A stretch of 64,000 nt of DNA, from positions 754,882-818,881 of the forward strand of contig SCFE01000058.1 in the NCBI GenBank assembly GCA_004352715.1, in the 5' to 3' direction. The stretch's first letter is position 1; each line of letters begins with the position of its first letter. A program made the position numbers and the translations under genes. The notes under the pieces were generated by a model that did no database searches, had not been told where the DNA came from, and worked only from the letters and a program-made list of their open reading frames with translations. Of this stretch, positions 1-10,771 are shown in pieces. Origin of the DNA: Hofstenia miamia (Eukaryota > Xenacoelomorpha > Acoela).

Positions 1-753
1 ATATAAAGGTACAACACAATGATATAATGTGAATGCCTCCATTTTAAATTTCGTGAGTTTTAATAATTATTTGTATAAGAATTAGATACTAAGAATAATG
101 TAAATTGCGTACTGCACCACTGCCAATATCATCAGCATAAATGACCTTCCTTTTTTGCAATTTGTGTTTAGTTATGCAGATGGCAATTCTGTTGCAGATG
201 AAGCAGGAAACGAATTTGAAAAGCACATTTGGAGAAGACTTAATTGGGCATAGTTTTTTGATGAAACTATTTATAATGTGCAAAAGCGGTTATTGTTTAG
301 ATATCCCAGTAATTCAGTGGATAAAGTTCCCTATAAGAGGTTCCCATGGTACAGTGTACAAAGAATAAAGATTTCCTTAAATTAATACAAGATTTTATCA
401 ATGAAAACAGAATGAATATTTGTCATATTCAAACTATACCAACATCACATGATTCAGTCTAACAAACAATGTGAAGTGAGAATTTAGATTACCATAAAAC
501 GAAAGTCGCTAATGATTTTGTAGAATGAGGTGTTGCTTCGATGCACAGGATGATGAACAAAAACAGCATTTTTGCGAATTGTTTAACAACATAGAACTAT
601 TTGCATAAATTTTAACAAAATTCTCTTCAGATTTGCTAAACGTAAAGTTACAATAATTGTTTTATGAATGTGATTTTCTACTATGTTTTTTTATCACAGG
701 CACAATAAATAATTAGTCTATTCTCTGAAAGGGGATAAGATATGGCGATGAAA
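1..753. other. Unassigned AT-rich sequence
   Basis: No domain, repeat end or RNA gene is recognised here. A 75-codon open frame at 141-368 (+) overlaps a 64-codon one on the other strand, and neither resembles a known family. A short stretch near 170-250, after a TTTAG, stays open in another frame (YADGNSVADEAG) and could be a decayed exon, but nothing nearby supports it. Confidence 0.3.
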
Positions 754-1140
754 TAGAGATGAGTGCGGTGCGGTAATACCACGCTATACCGCATTGCGGT
801 GTACCTCGGTAGCATTTTACACAATTGCGGTAGTTAAATTAAAGCAAATTGTGATGATATAAAAGTTATACAGGAAACATGTGTTATCTTAGGGTTTAAA
901 TCTTTAATTATTTATCAAAAAACTGTTTTTGAAGCAAAACGAAGAGATTTTACACTCAAAATATTAGAAGTAATTTTTACACATTTCATGGAAAATTGGA
1001 TACTGCCTTAATAAAATTGGCCTAATGGAAAAAATACATTTGAAATTGTCATTTATTGCGGTGGTTTGCCCTAACAAAACGGATTTGAAGTGGTTAGCGG
1101 GAAAGTTATTTTCTCTGCGGTTGAAACAATTTTACAAAAC
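754..1140. repeat. GCGGT-rich dispersed repeat fragment
   Basis: The segment starts TAGAGATGAG and then carries many GCGGT/ACCGC words in both orientations (roughly 765-830, 1057-1145), giving local hairpin potential and a GC content well above the flanks. The TAGAG-type start resembles hAT termini, as in the adjacent bounded element, but I cannot find a matching right end. It is a fragment of unknown class. Confidence 0.4.
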
Positions 1141-1186
1141 ATGTACCGCGCTTTAGAAGAAATCGGTATTTGATATTAATTCAAGT

Positions 1187-1689
1187 TAGAGGTGGGCGCC
1201 GCCGTCAACCGACTACTATTGGCGGCGGCACAACCGGCTGAGTGATATCTATAGAACAGGATTAGACTCTATAATATTCCACATAGAAATTCTATGAGAC
1301 CTAGTCCTATAAAAACCGTATATGATGCCAGCAGTATTTTGAAACTATCTGCATCCTGCGCTTACGGGCAATCTGATTAATAAGACATAACTTACACTAA
1401 AATTTAATAAAAAAAATAAAAAAACAACACATTTAACGAAATAAAAAACAAAATAAAGCTTGATTAAAAAATGTTATAAAAACATATTCTCTACATTGTG
1501 TTCTTCACAAAGCCATAGTTGCCATGAACATAAAGAAGGTGCTTAAAATTAGAAATACCGAGCTGACTTTTCAGAATTGCGGTGGCTAAACCAGCATTGC
1601 GTTTGTCTTGATATATTTCTTGTTATCAATCGGCTCAGAAGTCTAAATTTTCCAGCGGTGGTGGCTCACCAGACTGGCGTTCAGCTCTA
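1187..1689. mobile_element. hAT-type MITE, 503 bp, with 8-bp target duplication
   Basis: The element begins TAGAGGTGGG and ends CAGCTCTA, short imperfect inverted termini of hAT type. It is flanked on both sides by the identical 8-bp word ATTCAAGT (1179-1186 and 1690-1697), the target duplication length of hAT elements. The ends are GC-rich (GGCGCCGCCG near 1194) and the centre is AT-rich with no coding frame, so it is non-autonomous. A related copy lies at 56243-56640: both share the GCGCCGCCG end, the CCGGCTGAG word and an ATCTATAGAAC.GGATTAGACT block. Confidence 0.8.
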
Positions 1690-2231
1690 ATTCAAGTTCA
1701 CATTTTCATAGTACTTTTGTCTCTAATATAATTCCACAGTATTAGGAGGATACGAAGTGTATGCTATGGCATCTTATCTGCCAGTTTGAATATCAAAATC
1801 AATTGAACAATAATTATGTCCACTTCTTTCGGTGTTAACTCAGGCTTAGTCATGAGCTGATTGTCAATAACGTTTTAGACACTGTATTAATATCATTTTT
1901 GAATTTCTATTGTTAATTCAGAAAGATATAATCTATTACTTGCTGACATTGACTCTCTATACAAAGATTTGAAAGATTTTCCTTTATAGAAGTCAAACCG
2001 CAATTGACTTAAATTCAAGCTACCATAGATTTAGAAATCAGTCATTTCCTTTATTCCAGTGGCACTGCTTTGGATAATAGAACTATTGGATATTGAAATA
2101 TTGCAAATTTTCATTGGGAAAACAAAATTGATTTGGTTCTTTGGATATATGTTTCCTCAAACGACTCCAAACAACTTATTCATCAGCATTTGATATGCAT
2201 TACACACTTTCAGGATAAGTCAACGTTTATG

Positions 2232-2235
<4 letters not shown>

Positions 2236-2279
<44 letters not shown>

Positions 2280-2816
2280 GGGTGTCCACNNNNNNNNNNN
2301 NNNNNNNNNNNNNNNNNNNNNNNNNNNNNNNNNNNNNNNNNNNNNNNNNNNNNNNNNNNNNNNNNNNNNNNNNNNNNNNNNNNNNNNNNNNNNNNNNNNN
2401 NNNNNNNNNNNNNNNNNNNNNNNNNNNNNNNNNNNNNNNNNNNNNNNNNNNNNNNNNNNNNNNNNNNNNNNNNNNNNNNNNNNNNNNNNNNNNNNNNNNN
2501 NNNNNNNNNNNNNNNNNNNNNNNNNNNNNNNNNNNNNNNNNNNNNNNNNNNNNNNNNNNNNNNNNNNNNNNNNNNNNNNNNNNNNNNNNNNNNNNNNNNN
2601 NNNNNNNNNNNNNNNNNNNNNNNNNNNNNNNNNNNNNNNNNNNNNNNNNNNNNNNNNNNNNNNNNNNNNNNNNNNNNNNNNNNNNNNNNNNNNNNNNNNN
2701 NNNNNNNNNNNNNNNNNNNNNNNNNNNNNNNNNNNNNNNNNNNNNNNNNNNNNNNNNNNNNNNNNNNNNNNNNNNNNNNNNNNNNNNNNNNNNNNNNNNN
2801 NNNNNNNNNNNNNNNN
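2236..2816. repeat. (TA)n microsatellite and assembly gap
   Basis: A TA dinucleotide run (about 2236-2276) is followed by GCAGGGTGTCCAC, then unknown bases at 2290-2816. After the gap the TA run and the same GCAGGGTGTCCAC recur, so the gap may be an unmerged overlap rather than 527 missing bases. Tyr-Ile 'proteins' read through this region are microsatellite translations. Confidence 0.85.
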
Positions 2817-2834
2817 TATATATATATATATATG

Positions 2835-3046
2835 CAGGGTGTCCACAAAGACTGGACAGAATAAAATTTCATAATTTCGCCAATATCTAATAAGGTTAAC
2901 TTCTTTCCGGATAAAGTACATTAAATTTTTAAATTAAGCTTTTATAGCCACTGAGAACTATATTTTTAGATCTTTCTTGAAGCAAGGATGCAAAAAATAT
3001 GAAAAAACAGTTAATTTGCCTGTGTCCAGATTTTACAGACACCCTT
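2835..3046. mobile_element. Short TIR element (mariner-like MITE)
   Basis: The left end CAGGGTGTCC with ACTGGACAG just inside matches the inverted right end (about 3022-3045: GTGTCCAG, then GACACCCT). Both ends abut TATATA sequence, consistent with TA-target insertion into a microsatellite. It is about 212 bp with no coding capacity. CAGGGTG ends are typical of mariner-class elements; the autonomous partner is not visible here. Confidence 0.6.
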
Positions 3047-3269
3047 TATATATAAACTACGTTTTTTTCATTATTAGTTTATTTTCGCTGATCAGCAAGT
3101 CTATGCCTGATCTAATCTATTAGGCCAATACAATTTGTTTGAAATTTGATTGGCTAACAGTCAAACAAATACTTTGATGATGAAGTTCGCTGTGCATTCT
3201 GTTTTCTTCTGCTGCCCAAGATGTTTGGAATAAACCTTGTTTGAGTGAAATCGCTGCAAAATCGTCGCG
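3047..3269. other. Unassigned spacer before Tc1 remnant
   Basis: About 220 bases between the short TIR element and the recognisable transposase remnant. It may include the unrecognised 5' part of the Tc1 copy, but no inverted end is visible. Confidence 0.3.
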
Positions 3270-3840
3270 TATCACAATGTTAATTTCACACAAGCCGCTA
3301 TTTCTGATAAGTTGGGTGTGTCAGTTCAACAGTTAGTCAACTGCCAGCCGTGGGTTCCCCGACCTCCTGGAATACGCTACAACAGCCGTTTCACTTCACA
3401 ATCAGTGAGACATTCAACATCAACGATGATATGGAGCTCCATTAGAGGTCAGGGCCGTGGCGGTTTATGGATTATTCCACATAATTCTACTATTAACAGC
3501 ACTATACTTCAAGACAAACTTCCTCAGCAGATGCAGACGCGGCGGTGTCAGTTTTTCCAACATGACGGCACCCCTGTCATTGCTTCCATGTGCATCACTT
3601 CCTGGCCAAATGAGAATGGGATTTAGGTCATTGGCCCTTGGCCGGGACAATCACCTGACCTGAATACCATTGAAAACTTTTGGTGAATCCCTAAGGAAAA
3701 GGTGAGAGCTCTCCAGTCTTCATCTCTTCTTGATCTGCAGGAAAAGATAAAGCAAAATTTGTCGATTCTATGCCTGCACGCTTGGAAGCAGATCACCGTG
3801 AAAGGTCTATCTATAAAATATTAGTGAATTATAATGTATT
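3270..3840 (+). pseudogene. Tc1-like transposase remnant
   Basis: Broken frames on the plus strand carry the DDE half of a Tc1-family transposase. The frame 3312-3626 has TMIWSSI (family consensus around MVWG), then FFQHDGTPV (second catalytic Asp block, usually QDGAPCH). After a stop at about 3626, PGQSPDLNTIENFW (from about 3650) carries the third catalytic residue, Glu. The N-terminal helix-turn-helix and first Asp are missing or unrecognisable, and the start of the long frame is fused to unrelated sequence. It is a dead, truncated copy. Inverted ends were not identified. Confidence 0.75.
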
Positions 3841-4039
3841 ATTGGTGACTTCCTAACCATATAAACCTATATCTGTAACAGACTGCTTACAATGTACATC
3901 ATTATATAATTGGTGTTTTCATTTAGCTTCAGTTAGAGAAAATTTAGAAAATAATGAAACAAAATTAAAAATTAAGCTACCTATATGTATATGTATATAC
4001 ATTCAGGCAATTGTAAAATACCTCAAACAAACAAGCAGA
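3841..4039. other. Unassigned spacer
   Basis: Short AT-rich spacer between the Tc1 remnant and the LINE 3' end. Nothing recognised. Confidence 0.3.
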
Positions 4040-4978
4040 CAATGAATGCTGAAAAACGCAGTTTATAATATTTTCCACAAAAAAACATAAAGTTAAAACA
4101 AGTGATATCCATATTAGTCTCTGCAGAAGGCCCTTGTATTAAAAGGTATGAAATCAGTAAGATACCTGGGTGTTGAAATTGATCAACAATTCAGTTTTGA
4201 TGGATTCATTCAAGAGAAAATACGTAAAATGTCTGCAGGAATAAAGTATTTAAAACAAATAAAAAAATTACTGAAAGTAAAGTTGTTGTAGATGCTCTTG
4301 TTCTTGCACATTACACTTATGCTTGTGTACTTCTGTACGATATTAACTTAGATAAACAACACAGATTAAATAGAGTATTCAACTGGTGCATTTATGCAAT
4401 GTTTAGTGTTGATAAATACCAAATGGGTGAGAAAATAAAACAATTATCAATATTATCACCATTATATTACACAAAATATGCATGCCTGACAAATCTGTAC
4501 AAATTAATACATAATTTAATACCAAATAGCATTTTAAGTAAATATGCCAAAATCAACCTGCGTACAAAGAAATGCATCAATAGTGTTAAAATCCATAATA
4601 GATACTGGAAAGGTGCCTTCATCACGAATGCAGCCAAAATGTGGAATACTCTTCCTACTTATGTCAGAACAGCATCCTTTCTGAATTTGTTTAGGAAATT
4701 ATTAAAGCAGAACCTGCTAGCAAATCAATATAAATATGGCTACTCAGTTAAAACAAACTCTTGGCGAAAATATTTAACTTTTTAGCGTTCTGTAAATATT
4801 TTATTTTTTTTGTTTTTATTTGTTTTTAGTTAATTTTAATTAATAGTTGTAGCATATTTTAGCCTTTGTGTAATTCATGTTTGTATATATATGTCATTTG
4901 TAAATACTGTGTATATATGTATATATTCATGTATGTGCATACAGAGTTAAATAAAGCTATTAAATAATAATAATAATG
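4040..4978 (+). mobile_element. 5'-truncated non-LTR retrotransposon (LINE) 3' end
   Basis: Plus-strand frames carry the last part of a LINE reverse transcriptase. An RT block with KTQFIIFSTKK (about 4052) is followed by SVRYLGVEID (about 4153), the usual YLGV..D motif after the catalytic palm, and then by a C-terminal region continuing in the open frame 4399-4785 (AAKMWNTLP, a common LINE tail motif). At least two frameshifts separate the blocks. The copy ends in an AATAAA-containing stretch and a short (TAA)n tail (about 4950-4977), as expected for target-primed insertion. The catalytic YADD part is not included, so the copy is 5'-truncated and dead. Confidence 0.8.
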
Positions 4979-5188
4979 TGCAACTTACTATTTTAAACTA
5001 TGAAACAACTTGATTTTTTCCTCTGAATATACTTCTAAAAATAACATAAAATACAAACATATTAACCTTGCCATGTCATTTCCAAAAAGCAATTTGTATT
5101 GTGCTTATAGATTACTGTAAGAACATATAAAATACACTATTAAACAATTTTATTGTATGGCGACACATGCATGCGCATACCCCCGATT
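4979..5188. other. Unassigned spacer
   Basis: AT-rich sequence between the LINE tail and the next composite element. Nothing recognised. Confidence 0.3.
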
Positions 5189-5189
5189 A

Positions 5190-7495
5190 CCCAATAAACA
5201 AGAAACCGTTTAATAACGGTATAGCACGTTGTAAGACGTCTGAAGTTATGTCTTCTAAACGTCTTAAAAACCACTATTTCGAAACGTTGCAAAATGCCAT
5301 CTAGTTTACATAAGTTTCAATTCTCATATTTAGCTCTTAATACATATTATTTTTTGCATAATGCTTTATTACAATGCTATTAATTGTCCTGCAAAGGAAA
5401 AACTTACCAATCTATTAAATTCATTTATAAATTTAGAATTTGTAATTAATGAATTCGAAAAATAAAATCAATCCAAGATCGAATGCTCCAATTTAATTTC
5501 TAAAAATTAGAAGGAAACACAACTGCCTCTCCACGATAAATTTACTACAAAAGTTTCACTTACAACAAAAGTACAGACATATAAATCATAGTGTCAAGCA
5601 AATTATTACAACAGAAAGATGGCAAATTAAATGCCAAAGAATTCAAAAATTTAGAAGGCAATGACGAAAAAATTATCAAAAATATTGATGGTAATAATGC
5701 AATCATTGATCACCTCTCAAATTCGAATAAAAATGACATTATTCTGCAGTGTCCCAATGATTACGAAACCAAGATTTTTCAGAAAGAACAACCTAAATTT
5801 AAAAATATTACATTAAAATCATCAACTAAATTCATGCCTAAGATAAAACGATCAAGAATATTATTGTATGAAGATGTAAAAAATTTATATTATTTCAAAA
5901 ACAATAAATTATTTGAAGGAAATGACACATTATTCAATGAAATTAAAGAGGAAAATGTTCATTAATATTTGCATACACCAACAAATATTACAATTGTAAA
6001 GAAGAAGCGATCTTCAAGGTTTTTCCAAAGCTGAGATCAATACTTTTAAATAATAAAATAAGAATGGGTTTTACAAAGTTACATGTGAATGACAATTTAT
6101 TCGGCAAAATGAGCTCGAAATTTGGAAAATTTGGTCACACAAAAGGTTCAGGTGTAAATGATATAAATAACTGTATGTTTTCAATGAAAAATCATAATTA
6201 CAAAGAATATCCAAGCAAAAATAAAAAAGATCAACATTGTTGCATAAAATGTTTTAACAACAATAAGTATAAAAACAACGCAACAAATCATAATTCATTT
6301 AACAAAGAATTTCTTCTATACAAAAAGCTATTAAAAATTAGAAGATTAAAGACTAAGTATGAATAAATCCACCCCTAATAACAATGATATCATTTAATTT
6401 ACGCAGTGTAAAGAAAAAATTGATCTTAAAACTGTAAAATTAAATACATAAATATTAATTTTCAAAGTATTACAATTACATATGATAAATTTTATGGTCT
6501 ATTAAATAATTTTGATTTAAACTCTAATGTTGGAATTACAGAAACATGGCTAAAATATGAAGATAAGCTACGAAGTCTAAATAAAAATCTATAAATTTTC
6601 ACTAAAAATAGAAACAATGCATTAACAAAAAAATAAGAGGCGGAGGTGTTTCCTATCTGTTCAGAAACATTTAAAATCGAAAGAACAGATATTTATTGTA
6701 AGAATTCAAAATACGAAAGTTTATGGATTGAAATAAAAATAAATGGATATACCAAGCTAATAAATATTAGTTATTGTAGTACTAGGCAAACATATACGGA
6801 ATTTACAAAATAATGCTTAAGAAAATTTACAGAGCCTCAAAAATATCTACTGCAATTATATTAATGCGCGATTACACTCAAAATTATCTAAGCATAATAA
6901 AACGTAAAAATATCAATGATATGATATATATCTATAACCAATTATTACCAGTACTCCATATCCAACACATATTCATACAAAAAGTTTTTCATTAATAGAT
7001 TACATTATTTGCTATACAAAAGAAACAAATAATTTTGAATACTTTGTAGCAGATTGTTTCATTTTAGATCATCTATTAACATGCGCAATCCAAAAGAAAA
7101 AGATTAGCCCAAATAAAATAGAAATAGAATATCACTACGTTCATTCCAGAAGTTAATTAAGACCAAAATACTTTATTAAATCAATTATTATGCTTAGATT
7201 GGAAATTATTTTATAATTTGACAACTGTTGTTGAAAAATCACGATTCATTATTAAAAATTTATATGAGCAATTGCCATTTAAAAAATACGAATCAAAATA
7301 AATTACTTAAATGGAAGCAATGGTTATCAAATGAAACAAAGAAATTAATTAGACTGAAATACAATGCGTACATAAACTACTAAAAGATAAAAATGACAAA
7401 AATTTTACCAAGTTTCTAAACGTATTCTAAACGACTTCTAACCCATCTTAAGAAGTGTTATAAGACGACTTCTAGACGCTTTATAATTTATTGGG
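5190..7495 (+). mobile_element. Degenerate LINE flanked by inverted CCCAATAAA ends
   Basis: Plus-strand open frames 5591-5965 (124 codons, Lys/Asn-rich) and 6064-6366 (100 codons) resemble a LINE ORF1. The second has a Cys-poor remnant of a zinc-knuckle-like stretch (CCIKCFNNNKYKNN). From about 6530 broken frames match a LINE endonuclease: ITETWL, a GGGVSYLF-like block at about 6640, DYIICY (about 7000, usually LIDHI) and an LDHL block (about 7066). WKQWLSNETKKLIRLK (about 7312) is the usual linker to the RT, which is absent. The whole is bracketed by CCCAATAAA at 5189 and its reverse complement TTTATTGGG-like end at about 7487-7494, with AAGACGTCT-type words inside both ends. A LINE may therefore have inserted into a TIR element. 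Confidence 0.55.
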
Positions 7496-7625
7496 CACAT
7501 CGTTGAATTCAACTTTGTATTTGTGCTATAATTTCTTGTATATTTATCATTTTAGCATATCTGAATAACACTTTAATAATATAGTAAGTTTTTATTTGCT
7601 TTTATAATCATTGTTGCTAAAATTG

Positions 7626-7824
7626 ATATATATATANNNNNNNNNNNNNNNNNNNNNNNNNNNNNNNNNNNNNNNNNNNNNNNNNNNNNNNNNNNNNNNN
7701 NNNNNNNNNNNNNNNNNNNNNNNNNNNNNNNNNNNNNNNNNNNNNNNNNNNNNNNNNNNNNNNNNNNNNNNNNNNNNNNNNNNNNNNNNNNNNNNNNNNN
7801 NNNNNNNNNNNNNNNNNNNNNNNN

Positions 7825-7857
<33 letters not shown>
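7626..7857. repeat. (TA)n microsatellite with assembly gap
   Basis: TA repeats flank a gap of unknown bases at 7637-7824. No coding content; frames across it are Tyr-Ile artefacts. Confidence 0.9.
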
Positions 7858-7859
<2 letters not shown>

Positions 7860-8380
7860 CTGACTGGGTTAACTACAATTTTGATGCTGTTTTTATGACA
7901 AAAGATATTTTCTTTCAAGTCCACCGTAAAAGTCTAGTTAAACTACAGCCCAAAATTCACTCCAAAAGTTATGGTGTCGGGAGAACTTTTATATCGATTA
8001 ATATATTTGCAAAGTATTGACGTTAAGCAGCAAAATAGATTGCCAAATTATTAAGGAATTTGACTGCACACTTCACATGCGACCAAAGAATATTTCGGCC
8101 AATATACTATTCAAATTCTCCTGTAGCCATCAAATTTATTTGATTTTAGCCCTATAGAAAATGTTTGGTAGATACTGAAAACTATGTGGAAAAAAAATCC
8201 AACAAAATCTGGCTGTATTAAGGCGATATATCTTGGAATTGCAATACGCAATTTCTGAAAGCGCAATTTGCAATTTAATAATTCCAAAGATGCTATCAAA
8301 CTGCCTCAAAAAAGGGCATTTTATGTACAAACCATGAGCTACATTGTAAGTACAGCAAAAGAGCAGTTCCATTTATGTTC
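7858..8380 (+). pseudogene. Tc1/mariner transposase C-terminal remnant
   Basis: A plus-strand frame reads DFSPIENVW at about 8143-8169, matching the SPDLNPIENLW block that carries the third catalytic acidic residue in Tc1 transposases. It is followed by a basic stretch (LKTMWKKNPTKSGC) and a continuing tail to about 8320 with a stop in between. Upstream (7900-8100) only short degraded frames remain. The copy starts right beside a TA microsatellite, the target type of this superfamily. It lies just beyond the 3' end of the first iGluR gene, which is on the other strand. Confidence 0.55.
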
Positions 8381-8520
8381 TTTTTATTATAAATTTAGTT
8401 TTGATGCAATTGAAATTTACGTTTTTGCTTGCGCCATGTTTTATACTTGAACTAGAATTCTAAATGTATTATTTGTAAACTAATCCAAATTACTATAAAA
8501 TAACTTCAAAAGTATTTACA

Positions 8521-10050
8521 TTATTTTGTCACGCCTAAAAATCGTTCTTTAAAATGCGGAAACAATCGTCTTCTCATTATTTCGACAATCTTAACAAATA
8601 AACCAACACCCATTCCTACAAATAGAATCACGAATACACCTGCTGTTTGAAATAAAGAAATGGGATGATTGCCTGATAATTCATTTCCATTGGATTTCAG
8701 GCATTGATTGCGGTCTTCCCACCAACGATGTCTAAAAATTAAACTATTTTTTATATCATTTAGTTTAAATCCAAATCCCTAATAGACTATGAATTATTAG
8801 ATGCTTAACACAATATTCATATTGCATCTGAGTATATTTACATTGCTAAATTAAACTATGGGAAACGATAAAATTGTAAAATTCATCTTAAATTAAGAAC
8901 TCAAATTACTCTAGTGCAGAGTGGCAAAGAATAATTACCTTATCATTGAAAGCTGACCTGTTTCATGAAGCTCTACAATTCTTAGTGAAAACAACTGTTC
9001 AATAGAAATATTTTCACGATTAAAGGCAAAACCAAATCCTCCTCCAGTTTTGGGACTTCTTGTAGAAATAACCATATCAAGATCGCATGGTTTCTTGTAC
9101 ACGTACGGCAATAAATACGGCGTTTCACTAATAAAAGCATATTTCGAATTTTCACGTGCTCTATTGATTCCATTTTCTGTGCTGTTTACAAATGGAGAAA
9201 TAGCAGAATTATCCATTATATTGTAAATCGTTTCAAATGCATCATATTGACTTTGTGCAAACGTTGAATAAACGGCACCATTGATGCCCGTACCAAATGA
9301 ATATTCCGGGTATTTCAATAAATCTTCAATAGAATTAGGTCGAGAATGTAAATTTTTAGTGGTGAAATTTGCTGTCACTTTTGCAGTAAAGTAAGTTACA
9401 ATCACAAGAGAAAATGCAGAGAAAAATGTACACAATATTTTCCCTGCAAAATTTTTGGGATTTACAACAGAACCCTTAGAAACCAAAGCGGAGATAGTAT
9501 TCATTATGCAATCCATAATGGAACAATTTTCATTTTCTATATCAGAAACTAGCCAAACCGAAACAGAGAAACTTATGAGTGATATCATTAGTAAGACCCA
9601 GACATTAAAGTCGAATACATTCATATAGTCAAACCAACTGATTTCATTTTGAACAGATTTTATGACAAAGCCGAGGTTTACATTCATAAATGATTTTGTA
9701 AACAATACATATTGCTTCCTTAACGATGTTATAGTGAAGCCCGCTAGAACCATATCAGCTTCACCACGCAACAATTCTCCCATCATTCCATTCCATGTTC
9801 CATTCACTAACATTCCATAGAAACCATCATTTACAAGATGGAACGTGTATTTAATGTCAGGATGTTTTTCAACAATGAGTTCCAAAAGATCTATGCAGAA
9901 ACCTTTTAGTTTTAAAGCTGAATTGTTTGTGCTATCTCCATCAAATTCCACAAATGGTGGTTCTATTTTTGTAACGATTCTTAATTCCAAAGCTGTCACT
10001 TCACTGCTTCTTAAATAGAAAAATGCAATCATTAAAATCATAAATGGCAT
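8521..10050 (-). CDS. Ionotropic glutamate receptor-like channel, copy 1 (no N-terminal domain)
   Basis: Two exons: 10050-8939 and 8731-8521, phase-2 intron of 207 bp (AG|GTAATT donor, TTTTTAG acceptor), about 440 residues. A predicted signal peptide (1-20) is followed by S1 (about 22-135), M1 (about 149-168), pore loop (182-200), M3 (about 203-231, YFTAKVTANFT replacing the family SYTANLAAFLT), S2 (about 235-385) and M4 in exon 2 (about 401-420). Retained: ITSLR with ligand Arg111, Glu309 in ISET, and the S2 cysteines 322 and 381 (KPCD, HRWWEDRNQC). Altered: Ala-Val at 259-260, where AMPA receptors have Ser-Thr, and Lys192 at the Q/R site of the pore. N83GT is a glycosylation site specific to this copy. 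No amino-terminal domain, so it resembles arthropod iGluR/IR-type receptors. It is a plasma-membrane ligand-gated cation channel by family; ligand unknown. Confidence 0.92.
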
Positions 10051-10062
10051 TATGTAATCTAT

Positions 10063-10064
10063 CT
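10063..10064 (-). other. Conserved 3' splice (or trans-splice) acceptor upstream of copy 1 ATG
   Basis: On the minus strand TTTTAG ends here, 12 nt before the ATG. The same TTTTAG and the same 12-nt spacing occur at both other iGluR copies, so an upstream leader exon or a spliced leader probably joins here. The downstream ATG begins a good signal peptide, so it remains the best start. Confidence 0.6.
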
Positions 10065-10769
10065 AAAATGGATGTAGTATAACGTCTCTAGATTTGCTAA
10101 TATCTTGCCAATGTTTAATCATTTATTACAATAGCCTATGGCAAAAAATCAATTACTTGCGATTGGTTAGTGTTTCCCAATAACTTTACATTAACGTTTT
10201 AAATACTTCAATTCGTTCTTTAATTATTCAAAGAACGTTTTGATGTTTTATCATAGTTTAAATAAGTGAAGACTTACTTTTAGTGGTCTCGTAATTGTTT
10301 CTTGGCAATGTCTCTTTATTGCAGCTTTTTTATCTACCTCTTCATTTGGATTTCTAGTTCTTGAAAAGTTACTAGGATTTACTTAATGTCAATTAAAGCT
10401 TAGGCTTTTTAAAATTGTGTATTGTAATTATATATTTATATTGAGTGATATAATTTTCATAAGTATTTCGAAACTTCTCTATCTTAAGTAGAAAATTTAA
10501 TATACCCATGAAATAATCTTTCACATCTTTATGGACCTATAATATTAAATTTAAATACCATAATGAAACGATCAGTTTTTCTGTACATAATTATTTAGTG
10601 CGCGAAGAAAACTAGAAAACTGGGATAGCTATAGTTGCTTAAGGAATTATTATATTTCTAAAATATCAAAAAATACTATTTCCGCAGCGTGAATTGTGCT
10701 AACTTTATAAAAAAATGCGCACAAATTTATGAAAAAATTTACTTTTCTGTATTGAGATAAAATATAATC
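10065..10769. other. Upstream region of iGluR copy 1
   Basis: About 700 bases upstream of the copy 1 coding exon. The promoter and any 5' leader exon should lie here or farther up, but I cannot identify a TATA box or a donor site with confidence in this AT-rich background. Confidence 0.3.
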
Positions 10770-10771
10770 TA

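Noticed and set aside
2133-2921. Long open frames across the TA repeat and gap
   Set aside because: They are Tyr-Ile translations of (TA)n plus unknown bases, open on both strands. The same applies to frames at 7592-7924, 14182-14581 and 15853-16248.
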